From Alphaproteobacteria bacterium CG1_02_46_17 (GTDB taxonomy: Bacteria > Pseudomonadota > Alphaproteobacteria > Micavibrionales > Micavibrionaceae): DNA of 41,292 nucleotides. The stretch spans positions 1 to 41,292 of the forward strand of contig MNUG01000039.1 of assembly GCA_001871905.1 (NCBI GenBank), read 5' to 3'. Of the stretch, positions 15,466 to 25,523 are shown piece after piece (the stretch's first letter is position 1; each line of letters opens with the position of its first letter). Below the pieces are notes generated by a model, which was not told the origin of the DNA, made no database searches, and saw only the letters and a program-made list of their open reading frames with translations. Position numbers and translations under genes: made by a program.

Positions 15466-16449
15466 ATGAGTAATAAATACGGATTAATGGCTATCGGAAA
15501 CGCGATTGTGGATATTCTCGCCACGACCACGCCGGATTTTATCGAGTCTCAAAAAGAATTCGGAATGCTGCCCGGTTCCATGACCTTAATTGACGAAAAT
15601 CGTGCAGCCAACCTGTACGAAATGATGGGAACAACCACCGAAATGTCCGGTGGATCAGCCGGCAACACAATGGCAGCCTACGCTTCACTCGGAGGACAAG
15701 GTGCCTTTATCGGTAAGGTTGCCAATGACCAGTTTGGAAAAGTCTTCGCCCACGACACGCGCGCGATAGGTGTTCATTTCGACACCCCTGCTCTGGAAAA
15801 TGGCCCTGCTACCGCTCAGTGCCTGATTCTGGTTACACCAGACGCCCAACGCACCATGAATACATTTTTAGGGGCCTCAACAAGAATTACCGCAGAAGAT
15901 ATTGACGAAGACCTAATCTCCTCTTCCCGCATTACATATCTGGAAGGATATTTGTTCGATGATGATCAAGCCAAAGCAGCTTTTATCAAGGCCGCTGAAT
16001 TAGTCAAAAAACACGGCAAAAAACTCGCACTGACACTTTCAGACCCGTTTTGCGTTGTCCGCCACCGCGATGACTTTCGCAAGCTTGTGGAAGACCATGT
16101 GGATATCCTGTTTGCAAATGAAGAAGAAGTCAAAGAACTGGTTCAAATTGATGATGTAGAACAAGCACATAAGTCCATTGCTGGCTTTTGTGACACCAGC
16201 GTGGTCACTCTGGGGGCAAAAGGATCACGGATCATGTCCGGAGAAGATGTTGTTCTCGTCCGATCTATCGCCCCCAAACAACTGGTGGACACAACCGGAG
16301 CCGGAGATTCCTACGCCGCAGGATTTTTGTTCGGCCTGACAGAAAACAAGCCGCTCGCGGAATGCGGACGGCTTGGGTCTTTGGCAGCATCGGAAGTTAT
16401 TTCCCACATGGGGCCACGTCCGATTACGCCGTTAAAAGATCTAATCTGA
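15466..16449 (+). CDS. Adenosine-kinase-like PfkB kinase
   Basis: A 327-residue PfkB-family protein of the type usually annotated as adenosine kinase in alphaproteobacteria, expected to phosphorylate a nucleoside to its 5'-monophosphate using ATP. Features: LMAIGNAIVDILA (residues 7-19), the ligand loop EMSGGSAGNTMAAYASLGG (59-77), and the signature DTTGAGDSYAAGFLFG with the catalytic Asp281. The ligand loop lacks the ribokinase GGKGGNQA pattern. An AAGG ribosome site lies about 11 bases upstream of ATG 15466. It ends one base before the stop codon of the convergent Lrp-type gene, leaving no room for a terminator. It is more distantly similar to the kinase at 7915-8925. Confidence 0.88.
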   Translation: MSNKYGLMAIGNAIVDILATTTPDFIESQKEFGMLPGSMTLIDENRAANLYEMMGTTTEMSGGSAGNTMAAYASLGGQGAFIGKVANDQFGKVFAHDTRAIGVHFDTPALENGPATAQCLILVTPDAQRTMNTFLGASTRITAEDIDEDLISSSRITYLEGYLFDDDQAKAAFIKAAELVKKHGKKLALTLSDPFCVVRHRDDFRKLVEDHVDILFANEEEVKELVQIDDVEQAHKSIAGFCDTSVVTLGAKGSRIMSGEDVVLVRSIAPKQLVDTTGAGDSYAAGFLFGLTENKPLAECGRLGSLAASEVISHMGPRPITPLKDLI

Positions 16450-16450
16450 T

Positions 16451-16978
16451 CTATTCATCCAGAATTGGAACGCCAGCTTTGAACTTGGACGTCTTCACCG
16501 AAAGGGAAGATTTCACGGAAGCTACATTTGGCCTTTCCAACAGATAATTGGTCAGGAAGTCCTGATAATCATCCCAATCACGGGCAACGATTTTTAGCAA
16601 AAAGTCGTTTTCACCTGTCATCACATAGGCTTCACGAACCAAAGGCCATTGCTCGAGCTGACCTTCAAAGCGACGCAACTCGCCTTCGCCAACAGAGTTT
16701 AATTTGATCGTTGTAAATACAGTCACAGGGTAGCCAAGAGCCGCTTGATTAACATGCGCATGGTAAGACAGGATCAACCCTGCTTCCTCGAGATTACGCA
16801 CACGACGCAGGCAAGGTGGAGCAGAAATTCCGGCACGTTTTGCCAGATCAACGTTGGTCATACGACCATCATGCTGCAGATCGCTTAAAATACGTTGGTC
16901 AATTTTATCAAGTTTAACAGCACGGGTAGGACGAAGAGGTGGACGATTCAACACAGAGGGTTCCTCAGAGGGGTTCAT
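16451..16978 (-). CDS. Lrp/AsnC family transcriptional regulator
   Basis: A 175-residue feast/famine regulator. Residues about 23-75 form the AsnC helix-turn-helix (LDKIDQRILSDLQHDGRMTNVDLAKRAGIS followed by PCLRRVRNLEEAGLI). The rest is the RAM ligand-binding domain with EAYVMTGENDFLLKIVARD. A 20-residue Pro/Arg-rich N-terminal tail precedes the DNA-binding part and is common in alphaproteobacterial Lrp proteins. The ATG at 16978 has AAAGGA upstream. It is divergent from the ELM1 gene across 80 bases and could be autoregulated there. Ligand unknown, probably an amino acid. Confidence 0.93.
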   Translation of the reverse strand: MNPSEEPSVLNRPPLRPTRAVKLDKIDQRILSDLQHDGRMTNVDLAKRAGISAPPCLRRVRNLEEAGLILSYHAHVNQAALGYPVTVFTTIKLNSVGEGELRRFEGQLEQWPLVREAYVMTGENDFLLKIVARDWDDYQDFLTNYLLERPNVASVKSSLSVKTSKFKAGVPILDE

Positions 16979-17058
16979 TTTTTGTACTTTCCTTTATTAT
17001 GTTGCGTGTTTATATACATGATTATCGAAAAAATGAAACTTTTTTACAACGTCTCAAA

Positions 17059-18030
17059 ATGACACAGACCCAAAAGTATAATAAAAGTACAAAATCTCCA
17101 GTTGTTTGGGTTATCTCCGAAGGTTTAACCGGAACTGAGAATCAGTGTCTCGGAGTAGCAGAGTCTTTGGGAGTTCAAGCAGAAGTTAAAAGGATCAAAT
17201 TAAGCCAACCCTGGGCTGCACTATCCCCTTGGTTAGGTTTTGAATGTGGTGCGACATTTTGTCCACAAATAGCCCCCCCATGGCCAGACCTGTTAATTGC
17301 TTCAGGGCGCAAAAGCATCGCAGCCAGCAAATACATCAAAAAAATGAGTGGTGGCCAGACATTTACCGTCCAGATTCAAGACCCCAGAATCTCTCCAAAA
17401 CATTTCGATCTGGTTGCTGTTCCACAACATGACCCGACCCGTGGCGAGAATGTAATTGTCACCACAGCAACGCCCAACCGGATCACTGCCGAGAAACTTG
17501 AACAGGCAAAAAATGAATTTGCCCCCTTATTTTCTACTCTTCCCTCGCCGCGCATCGCCGTTTTGGTCGGGGGTAGTACAAAAAATCATAAACTGCAGGA
17601 GAAAGATCTCGAAAAGCTGGTTGAGACTCTGGCAACACTATCAAGACAAGCAAGCCTTATGGTCACAACATCCCGACGCACCGGAGAATATGGCACACAT
17701 CTTATTCAGGAAAAGCTTGATAAACCGGACTGTTATATCTGGGACGGTCAATCTCCCAACCCCTATTGGGGCATGTTGGCTTGGGCCGATTATATTCTGG
17801 CGACCAATGACAGTACCTCGATGCTCTCGGAATCAGCCAGCACTGGCAAACCGGTTTACAATATTCCGCTGGTTCCGCTCTCGGGCCGCCAACTCCAACT
17901 TGTGGAAAACCTCAAAACCCATGGTGCGGTGCGCGATTGGCATGGCACCCCCGAGGATTTGTCGTATCCCGCTTTGAATGACGCAGCCTATATTGCCGCA
18001 CAAATTCGTCAAAAAAGTGGGCTTTTTTGA
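17059..18030 (+). CDS. ELM1 family protein
   Basis: A 323-residue member of the family that includes plant ELM1 (mitochondrial fission) and many alphaproteobacterial proteins (DUF1022). It has a glycosyltransferase-B-like shape without known activity. Hallmarks seen are VWVISEGLTGTENQCLGVAESLG at the start, PDLLIASGRKS, QIQDPRISPKHFDLVAVPQHD, AVLVGGSTKNH and the late ADYILATNDSTSMLSESASTGKPVY. The ATG at 17059 is chosen because the conserved region begins shortly after it; longer versions (from 16999 or 16939) would overlap the Lrp regulator and its promoter. It is followed by trxB after 47 bases, probably one transcript. Confidence 0.85.
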   Translation: MTQTQKYNKSTKSPVVWVISEGLTGTENQCLGVAESLGVQAEVKRIKLSQPWAALSPWLGFECGATFCPQIAPPWPDLLIASGRKSIAASKYIKKMSGGQTFTVQIQDPRISPKHFDLVAVPQHDPTRGENVIVTTATPNRITAEKLEQAKNEFAPLFSTLPSPRIAVLVGGSTKNHKLQEKDLEKLVETLATLSRQASLMVTTSRRTGEYGTHLIQEKLDKPDCYIWDGQSPNPYWGMLAWADYILATNDSTSMLSESASTGKPVYNIPLVPLSGRQLQLVENLKTHGAVRDWHGTPEDLSYPALNDAAYIAAQIRQKSGLF

Positions 18031-18077
18031 ACTTTAGCCTTTACCAAATGCCAAAGTGCCATTAAATCAATACAATC

Positions 18078-19064
18078 ATGACAAAAGAACATATCTCGAC
18101 CAAAGTCCTTATTATAGGATCCGGCCCTGCCGGATACACGGCTGCCATTTACGCCGCCCGCGCCAATCTGGAACCTGTCCTTGTGACCGGTATGGAACAA
18201 GGCGGCCAGCTCACCATTACGACAGATGTTGAAAATTATCCTGGTTTTGCCGAACCGATTCAAGGCCCATGGTTGATGGAACAAATGCGCGCTCAGGCCG
18301 AACATGTCGGAACGAAGCTTCTCAGTGACATGATTACAGAGGTCGATTTTGCAAAACGTCCTTTCACAGCAAAAGGCCAATCGGGCACTGAATACACAGC
18401 CGAGACAATCATTATCTGTACCGGAGCGAAAGCCAGATGGATGGGAATTGAAACAGAAAAAACCTTCCGTGGTTTTGGCGTATCTGCCTGTGCTACCTGC
18501 GATGGATTTTTCTATCGTGGCAAAGAAGTCGCTGTTGTCGGTGGCGGAAATTCTGCCGTTGAAGAAGCCCTCTTCCTCTCCCAATTTGCCAGCAAGGTTA
18601 CACTGATTCATCGTCGCGATTCCTTGCGTGCTGAAAAGATTGCCCAAGACCGTCTGTTTGCAAATCCAAAAGTATCGGTTATCTGGAATGCAACAGTCGA
18701 AGAAATTATCGGCAACGCTCCGGGTTCAACAGAAGGTGACATTGGCGTCACCGGACTAAAACTGAAAGATACACAAAGCGGCAAGATGACAGACTTCAAA
18801 ACCGACGGTATCTTTGTGGCCATCGGACATGACCCGGCAACCGAGCTGTTCAAAGGCAAAATAGATATGGATAAGGAAGGATACATCCTGACTGCTCCGG
18901 ACTCGACAGCAACTTCTGTGGCGGGTGTCTTTGCCGCCGGAGATGTAAAAGACAAAACATATCGTCAAGCCGTTACAGCAGCAGGCATGGGATGTATGGC
19001 CGCCCTTGAGGCAGATCGCTATCTGGCCGCGAGAACTCACAACGTTCAACACGCAGCAGAATAA
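18078..19064 (+). CDS. trxB: Thioredoxin-disulfide reductase
   Basis: Flavoenzyme that reduces thioredoxin with NADPH in the cytoplasm. The 328-residue protein is the normal low-molecular-weight bacterial form: FAD site IIGSGPAGYTAAIYAARA (12-29), GGQLTITTDVENYPGF, the redox motif CATC (C138/C141), NADPH site GGGNSAVEEALFLS, HRRDSLRAEK for the NADPH 2'-phosphate, and the closing FAD motif FAAGDVKDKTYRQAVTAAGMGC. No clear ribosome site precedes the ATG. It sits between ELM1 and a LysR regulator that follows 21 bases later, an arrangement that suggests an operon. Confidence 0.96.
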   Translation: MTKEHISTKVLIIGSGPAGYTAAIYAARANLEPVLVTGMEQGGQLTITTDVENYPGFAEPIQGPWLMEQMRAQAEHVGTKLLSDMITEVDFAKRPFTAKGQSGTEYTAETIIICTGAKARWMGIETEKTFRGFGVSACATCDGFFYRGKEVAVVGGGNSAVEEALFLSQFASKVTLIHRRDSLRAEKIAQDRLFANPKVSVIWNATVEEIIGNAPGSTEGDIGVTGLKLKDTQSGKMTDFKTDGIFVAIGHDPATELFKGKIDMDKEGYILTAPDSTATSVAGVFAAGDVKDKTYRQAVTAAGMGCMAALEADRYLAARTHNVQHAAE

Positions 19065-19085
19065 AAAGAGAGCAAGGCAATCAGC

Positions 19086-19976
19086 ATGGATTGGGACAAA
19101 CTCAGAATATTTCATATGGTTGCCAAGGCTGGAAGCTTCACTCATGCAGGGGCCACCCTCAACCTTTCACAATCGGCAGTCTCCAGACACATCTCTTCTT
19201 TCGAGGAAGATTTGGGTCTCACCCTGTTTCATCGTCATGCTCGTGGTCTTATTCTGACCGAACAAGGTGAGCTGCTTTTCAAAGCCACGTCAGAAATTTT
19301 TGCCAAAATGGTGATGATCGAAGGACAACTGAGTGATGCACGCGACTCAGATACAGGGCCACTGACATTGACTATGGCTGCTTTTTTGGCAACCTCATGG
19401 TTAACACCTTTGTTGCCGGAGTTTCGCCAGAATCATCCGGAAATTAATTTGACCCTTTTGCTTGATGACCGAATTTTTAATCTGGGAATGCGTGAAGCCG
19501 ATGCCGCTATCCGTTTGCACAAACCGGAACAATCGGATTTGATCCAACGTAATCTGGGCACCATGAATTTTTCCATTTGCGCTAGCAAATCCTACTTGAA
19601 AAAATTCGGCACACCACAAAGTCTGAAAGAATTAAAAGACCACACTTTGATCGCCTACCCTGACCAATCTCTGGTTCCATACAAAAATCCGAACTGGTTA
19701 TTGGAACGAGCAGGCATTTCGAGCGAAAAAAATAACAACCTGGTCCTCATTAATTCTGTCTCTACTATATGTGGGGCCGTTAAAAATGGTTTGGGGATCG
19801 GCGCCATCCCTAAGTTTATGAAAAATATATCTCCGGAAATTGAAGAAATTCTGCCAGATGTTGAGGGCGAATCAACCGAAATGTACTTTGTTTATCCGGA
19901 AGAACGCCGCCATTCAAAGCGTATCAGTGCATTCAAAGATTTTATTGTCTCTGCGATAGAAAACACGGAGTTCTAA
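19086..19976 (+). CDS. LysR family transcriptional regulator
   Basis: A 296-residue LysR-type regulator. The winged helix-turn-helix is at the N-terminus (WDKLRIFHMVAKAGSFTHAGATLNLSQSAVSRHI... FHRHARGLILTEQG, residues 2-62), followed by the periplasmic-binding-protein-like effector domain. The ATG at 19086 has AAGG nine bases upstream. It follows trxB closely on the same strand, unlike classical LysR genes that are divergent from their targets; trxB-linked LysR genes of this kind occur in other alphaproteobacteria, as far as I recall. Effector and targets are unknown. Confidence 0.93.
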   Translation: MDWDKLRIFHMVAKAGSFTHAGATLNLSQSAVSRHISSFEEDLGLTLFHRHARGLILTEQGELLFKATSEIFAKMVMIEGQLSDARDSDTGPLTLTMAAFLATSWLTPLLPEFRQNHPEINLTLLLDDRIFNLGMREADAAIRLHKPEQSDLIQRNLGTMNFSICASKSYLKKFGTPQSLKELKDHTLIAYPDQSLVPYKNPNWLLERAGISSEKNNNLVLINSVSTICGAVKNGLGIGAIPKFMKNISPEIEEILPDVEGESTEMYFVYPEERRHSKRISAFKDFIVSAIENTEF

Positions 19977-20103
19977 TTATCCATTTGATTTAATTGGAAT
20001 TTTTTACCTATAACAACCTTAAGATTATCCATGCAATTTTTGCAGCCCTGCTATTCAAATATAGTGCTAGTAATATTTGGCGATGCATCATATAAGAGCG
20101 CCC

Positions 20104-20185
20104 AGAACCACTTTGGTTCTTTTACGTCTCTTTAGACGTAAAACCTCCCTGTTCAACTCGCCGGGCCTAGAGCCCGGTTTTTTTT
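20104..20185 (+). terminator. Three consecutive hairpins ending in a strong intrinsic terminator
   Basis: In the 275-base gap after the LysR gene are three perfect stems: AGAACCA/TGGTTCT (20104-20120), TTTTACGTCT/AGACGTAAAA (20120-20143) and CCGGGC/GCCCGG (20161-20177), the last followed by eight T residues. The third is an ordinary terminator for the trxB-LysR transcript. The two extra hairpins upstream suggest a small structured RNA or attenuator. Apart from this, the gap 19977-20251 shows nothing I can name. Confidence 0.7.
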
Positions 20186-20251
20186 GTCTTTTTTTTGAGT
20201 ATGATGGGAATCAGTACCGAATCACGTTCCTCCAACTCTCCGTAAAATTCT

Positions 20252-21526
20252 ATGAAAACAAAGAACAAGACTCCTTCTTCTCAAGAAAATGTCCCGAAAA
20301 AACCGATAATTGCCCTTTTCAATTACGGTGGCGGTATGCGTGGTCTTTTACCCGCACACTTCATGCAAAAGATTGAAGAAGTCACGGGCCTTCACATGTC
20401 CGACATGGTCGATGTTTTTATGGGCCCCTCCACAGGATCGATCCTCAACGCGGCACTGAACATCCCCAACCCACACGATCCAAGCAAACCGAAATTCCGC
20501 GCCCGTCATATGGTACGATTTTATGAACGGGAAGGCCTCCATATTTTTCCACGAGATTCCTTCCGGGCGTTCCGCAGCATGATTCACGATTTTAACAATC
20601 GCACCATGAGGATTGAGCAATTGGGAAATTTGCTAAAACATGGTCATTACGAACATGCAAATCTAGGTCGCTCGCTGCGCGCCCTCTATGGCCGTCAGAA
20701 ACTCTCTGACAGCCTGAAAAGTCTGATTATACCCGTCTATAATATTGAAGGGGCTGCTCTGCGCCCAACTCAAGAAGTAGGTGATATACCACATTCCCCC
20801 GTGCATAACGTCAACACGTTTTTGAATGAAGGGGGGCATGCCGTCTGGCTGAAAAACATCAACTTTGAAGGAGCAATTACTCCACCAACGACCCCAGTGG
20901 TTGATATTTTCGACGCCGTCATGGCCAGCACAGCAGCGCCAACTTACTTCCCCTGCTTCCCCTTCCAGATGAAATGGAGCGAAGACTCGCCAACCAGAAC
21001 CGTCACCGGCATAGATGGCAGCATATTCGACAATCCCTGTATCAGCTATATGGGAGCATTAAGACAGCATATCCCCAAAGACCGCGACTTGATTATCATT
21101 GTATTGGGAACCGGATATTTCAATAGATCATACCTGAAAGAGGACTGGAACCGTTTTGGATCGCTTGGCGTGGTTGACCCCAGCAACGATATGCCACTCA
21201 TCAATATCTTCTTCTATGCCTCGGAAACGGCCCTTCTGGACTCCTTCAAACAGGAAATGGGGGACAACCTTTATATCTTCAATAAATCTCTGGTCTCCGG
21301 CCCCTATATGAACGATTACCCCAACACGGATATTGACGATGCCTCACCAGAAAATCTGAGGAAACTTCGTAACTTCTTTGAGATGACTCTTGAGGAAAAT
21401 CGTAAATCCTTTAATGAGATCTGCGAGCTGCTGGTAAAAAACTATGATGCCACGCACAAGGGCGAATCCCCTGCAAATTCGCTAAAAAGCCGCATTAGAC
21501 GAACCTTTTTGAGGGGGGAAAACTAG
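20252..21526 (+). CDS. Patatin-like phospholipase family protein
   Basis: A 424-residue patatin-fold acyl hydrolase, expected to cleave acyl chains from phospholipids or related lipids. The oxyanion loop GGGMRG (residues 26-31), the nucleophile elbow GPSTG (Ser60) and a catalytic-type aspartate in GIDGSIFDNP (Asp255) are in the right order, though the usual DG(G/A) is DGS. There is no signal peptide or membrane helix. The start ATG 20252 has no obvious ribosome site. It is followed after 85 bases by a second, divergent patatin-like gene. No CBASS cyclase or other defence gene adjoins, so a defence role is not supported. Target lipid unknown. Confidence 0.85.
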   Translation: MKTKNKTPSSQENVPKKPIIALFNYGGGMRGLLPAHFMQKIEEVTGLHMSDMVDVFMGPSTGSILNAALNIPNPHDPSKPKFRARHMVRFYEREGLHIFPRDSFRAFRSMIHDFNNRTMRIEQLGNLLKHGHYEHANLGRSLRALYGRQKLSDSLKSLIIPVYNIEGAALRPTQEVGDIPHSPVHNVNTFLNEGGHAVWLKNINFEGAITPPTTPVVDIFDAVMASTAAPTYFPCFPFQMKWSEDSPTRTVTGIDGSIFDNPCISYMGALRQHIPKDRDLIIIVLGTGYFNRSYLKEDWNRFGSLGVVDPSNDMPLINIFFYASETALLDSFKQEMGDNLYIFNKSLVSGPYMNDYPNTDIDDASPENLRKLRNFFEMTLEENRKSFNEICELLVKNYDATHKGESPANSLKSRIRRTFLRGEN

Positions 21527-21611
21527 AAAGTCCGGCAAGGAAAGTTTGACTTTCCGAAACAGACGGGCGTATAAAGAATCGATAATATAAAAAATAAAAA
21601 GAGACAACAGG

Positions 21612-22916
21612 TTGGATACAAAGACTTCACTTCTTCCGGATTTTGCGATTGCCCATTTCCCCGGTGGCGGAGGACGAGGGTATGCCCAAGTCATAACAGA
21701 AGTCTTTCTCGAAGATCACACGAACCTCAGTATTCACCAACTTCTCCCAAACATTATCGCTGGGTCAGTAGGCTTCCTGATAACTGCCCCGTTATATTTA
21801 CCCCATCCAGATGATCCAAATCGTCCTCTTCTGACCGCGCAAGAGCTTTGTAACATCTTCCCTTCAATCGCTTCCAACTTACCGAAAAAAGCAGGCTTGT
21901 TTCTAAACAGAAATGATCGCACACCTCTGGAGCAAGCTCTCCTGCCATATTTGGGAGACTACAAACTGAAAGATTTTATAGGGTCTATCCATACTACGTC
22001 ACACGGAATAGGTCGTGGCAGTGAGTCGTGCGTTAGGTATGCCAAATATATAGATTCCCGAAATGGAAAAATCGAATATTTAGGTGATCCGGAAACGACA
22101 GTCATGGACATTGCCTTGGCGGGAACGGCATTACCCCCTGTCTTTCGTCCACACAAAGGGCAAATTGATCTGGCTTTCTCGAATTCAATTGCTGTTCCAG
22201 TTGAAAGATTCAGGCAGATACACGACTCAGACGCCAAGGGACTATATATCCGGCTTGGTAACTTCAGAATGAGCCAAGATCAAAAGCATCACCGCGACCT
22301 CGAGGTTTATGGACATTTCGTACAGTCATTGAAAGCCGCTGTAGGCCGAGCGATTAGCGATCATACTTACTCCCAGAATATTCAATTGGCAGAGACCATT
22401 TTCAAAGAGAATGTCTATAATCTGGAACAGGAAATCACACCCCAGACACCAAACGCGCCAAGCACCAGCGCAATTCTGACGACTAACGAGCAATTCAAAC
22501 GCATCAAGGAAATGACCCTAAGCAACATCCATAAAAACTTTTCCATGTATGCCCAACTGGCCGACACACTTGGCGAAATGGCAATCCGGCGCATGAATGT
22601 AAATCCAGATGCCTCTTTTAGCAATTACAGCATAAAAGCCGTCAGAACAAAACCTTTCACCTTCCAGCCAGCGGCGAATGATGACCCGTTATCCCCATCT
22701 GAAAACAAAGAGGATAAAGCAGTCTTATCGGAAGTTTTTATGAAAGCAGGAAGATCCCGAGTGATCGGTGCATTAATGGGCGCTTGGCAAGCTCTCGGCC
22801 TCGCTTCTTTTGGACACCAACTTCCGGCCAATGCCAACCAACCAACTCCGAGCGACCAGATTCAAAGATCAACAACAAGACCCCCATCTCAGGAAATCGC
22901 GAACGATCTCAAATAG
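21612..22916 (+). CDS. Degenerate patatin-like protein, tandem paralogue
   Basis: A 434-residue protein that aligns with its upstream neighbour over the first 90 residues: FPGGGGRGYAQVI matches the oxyanion loop, IIAGSVGFLI the nucleophile elbow, and APLYLPHPDDPNRP matches NIPNPHDPSKP. The elbow keeps Ser but its first glycine is Ala, and the catalytic Asp region reads QIDLAFSNS instead of IDGSIFDNP. Catalysis is therefore doubtful. The C-terminal 100 residues are Ser/Pro/Asn-rich and probably disordered. The start is TTG 21612: no ATG occurs in frame until deep inside, and AGAGA/CAGG precedes it. Probably co-transcribed with the first copy; perhaps a regulatory partner. Confidence 0.75.
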   Translation: MDTKTSLLPDFAIAHFPGGGGRGYAQVITEVFLEDHTNLSIHQLLPNIIAGSVGFLITAPLYLPHPDDPNRPLLTAQELCNIFPSIASNLPKKAGLFLNRNDRTPLEQALLPYLGDYKLKDFIGSIHTTSHGIGRGSESCVRYAKYIDSRNGKIEYLGDPETTVMDIALAGTALPPVFRPHKGQIDLAFSNSIAVPVERFRQIHDSDAKGLYIRLGNFRMSQDQKHHRDLEVYGHFVQSLKAAVGRAISDHTYSQNIQLAETIFKENVYNLEQEITPQTPNAPSTSAILTTNEQFKRIKEMTLSNIHKNFSMYAQLADTLGEMAIRRMNVNPDASFSNYSIKAVRTKPFTFQPAANDDPLSPSENKEDKAVLSEVFMKAGRSRVIGALMGAWQALGLASFGHQLPANANQPTPSDQIQRSTTRPPSQEIANDLK

Positions 22917-22970
22917 ATTTCCACTGGTAAAACTAGGGATCTATAGCTGACGCCAACAGATTACTCTCCT

Positions 22971-23056
22971 CGTCATTGCGAGGAACGTTGTGACGAAGCA
23001 ATCCAGTGAAGGGTTTTCTGGATCGCCACGCTCCTTATCTCTCGCTCGCGATGACG
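22971..23056. repeat. Dispersed palindromic repeat, full-length copy
   Basis: A CGTCATTGCGAGGAACG...GACGAAGCAATCCAG arm (22971-23006) is answered by CTGGATCGCCACGC...CTCGCTCGCGATGACG (about 23018-23056), forming a long imperfect hairpin. It is the same element as at 74-104 and 149-185. It fills the space between the patatin pair and the aminotransferase terminator. Confidence 0.7.
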
Positions 23057-23080
23057 CAATATGACTATCTCCGACCACAT

Positions 23081-23110
23081 AAAAAAATCCGGCACATCAT
23101 CGCCGGATTT
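23081..23110 (-). terminator. Terminator of the aspartate aminotransferase gene
   Basis: On the minus strand a 9-bp stem (AAATCCGGC/GCCGGATTT, 8-base loop) is followed by a run of T residues. It lies 26 bases past the stop at 23136. A shorter T-rich stretch on the other strand may allow some function for the convergent patatin operon. Confidence 0.8.
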
Positions 23111-23135
23111 CTTGTATATTTATCTTGAACAAATT

Positions 23136-24398
<1,263 letters not shown>

Positions 24399-24458
24399 CT
24401 AGAAAAAAAACACGGGCAGCGCAAGGGAAACTAGCCTCCCGTGACACTTTAGAAGGCC

Positions 24459-25514
24459 TCAAAAGGCATCAGGGCGAATAAACGGGGCAAGTTTAGTCAA
24501 ATCAATCTTGTGATCCGCAGAAAAATCAACGCCTTGTCGATCAAACCAGTTTTTCATGGGAGATAAAGCGGGATTCTGCAAATCTTTCTGGATATAAACC
24601 GCCAGAACCGGCAACAAATCCATTAACCGTGTGATATTGCTCTTCATAGCCAGTTTAATCGCCTGACCAATCACGCGAAAATGAAACTGGGATGCCAGAA
24701 CAGGATACCACATCTGAAACGATTCTTTTTCTGCCCCTGATAAAGACGCCGTGAATTGCGCCAGACACGCCTCCTTGATTTCTTGCGGAACGATCCGCCG
24801 CGCATCTTCAAGAAGATTCACCAGATCATAAGGAGCAGGCCCCATAACCCCATCTTGAAAATCAATCAAACCAACTTGCTTAATTCCAAGTCGGTCGGGC
24901 AAATATATCAAATTTCCAGGATGATAATCGGCATGTTGAAACCGACGAACAACAGGGGGTAATGATTTTTCTATATCTTCCCAAATATCCAGATATTCTT
25001 TCACCAGGCCATCCGGATTTTCACAATTCAGGATAGCTGGCATATACCAATCCACAACGCGGCGACGTCCGGTATGGATATAGCTTTCTAAATAATTGGG
25101 CAAATCAATCGGTACATATGCCGTCCGCTTATAAAGATGAATAAGACAATTCGTCGCCAACTTGTATAGGTCCATCTGCCGAGCCCCACCTTCGGCAATC
25201 AATCCGGAAAAATCGCGATCACCAAAATCCTCGATCAATAACAGTCCGTGATTCAGATCAAACGCATAAACTTCAGGAACCGATACATCTGTTTTTTTAA
25301 GAAATCTTCCAATATCAACGAAATCACCCAATTTATGTCCAGGAACAGATCTCAGATCATCAGGAACAGCGTGAACCAGAATGGCAGATTTGGAACCTTT
25401 AATCACACGGAAATATTTGCGTTGTGACCAGTCTTCACCAATCGGAACGCCTTCCACTCCGCTCCAACCTGATTTTTTTAGAAAATCGGCACGCTCATAC
25501 GCTGACAATTGCAC
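24459..25514 (-). CDS. AmgK-like aminoglycoside phosphotransferase-fold sugar kinase
   Basis: A 351-residue APH/choline-kinase-fold protein. The catalytic loop RFQHADYHPGNLIYL and the metal-binding GLIDFQDGVMGPAPYDLVNLLEDARR are the pattern of AmgK, the N-acetylmuramate/N-acetylglucosamine anomeric kinase of cell-wall recycling. The IEDFGDRDFSGLI hinge also fits. AmgK usually neighbours the uridylyltransferase MurU and TsaE; neither is here, so the substrate is uncertain. The start is GTG 25514, supported by AGGA seven bases upstream. It lies 9 bases after the hypothetical gene at 25524-25955 and is surely co-transcribed with it. Confidence 0.8.
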   Translation of the reverse strand: MQLSAYERADFLKKSGWSGVEGVPIGEDWSQRKYFRVIKGSKSAILVHAVPDDLRSVPGHKLGDFVDIGRFLKKTDVSVPEVYAFDLNHGLLLIEDFGDRDFSGLIAEGGARQMDLYKLATNCLIHLYKRTAYVPIDLPNYLESYIHTGRRRVVDWYMPAILNCENPDGLVKEYLDIWEDIEKSLPPVVRRFQHADYHPGNLIYLPDRLGIKQVGLIDFQDGVMGPAPYDLVNLLEDARRIVPQEIKEACLAQFTASLSGAEKESFQMWYPVLASQFHFRVIGQAIKLAMKSNITRLMDLLPVLAVYIQKDLQNPALSPMKNWFDRQGVDFSADHKIDLTKLAPFIRPDAF

Positions 25515-25523
25515 TGGGAATTC

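Noticed and set aside
20077-20376. Reading frame rich in Leu/Val/Arg codons upstream of the patatin genes, like an amino-acid leader peptide
   Set aside because: It has no stop before the terminator hairpin and runs on into the patatin gene, and the downstream genes are not amino-acid biosynthetic. Retained only as a hairpin array.
20252-22916. Patatin pair as a CBASS-type defence effector
   Set aside because: No nucleotidyltransferase cyclase, ubiquitin-like or HORMA/TRIP13 gene is nearby.
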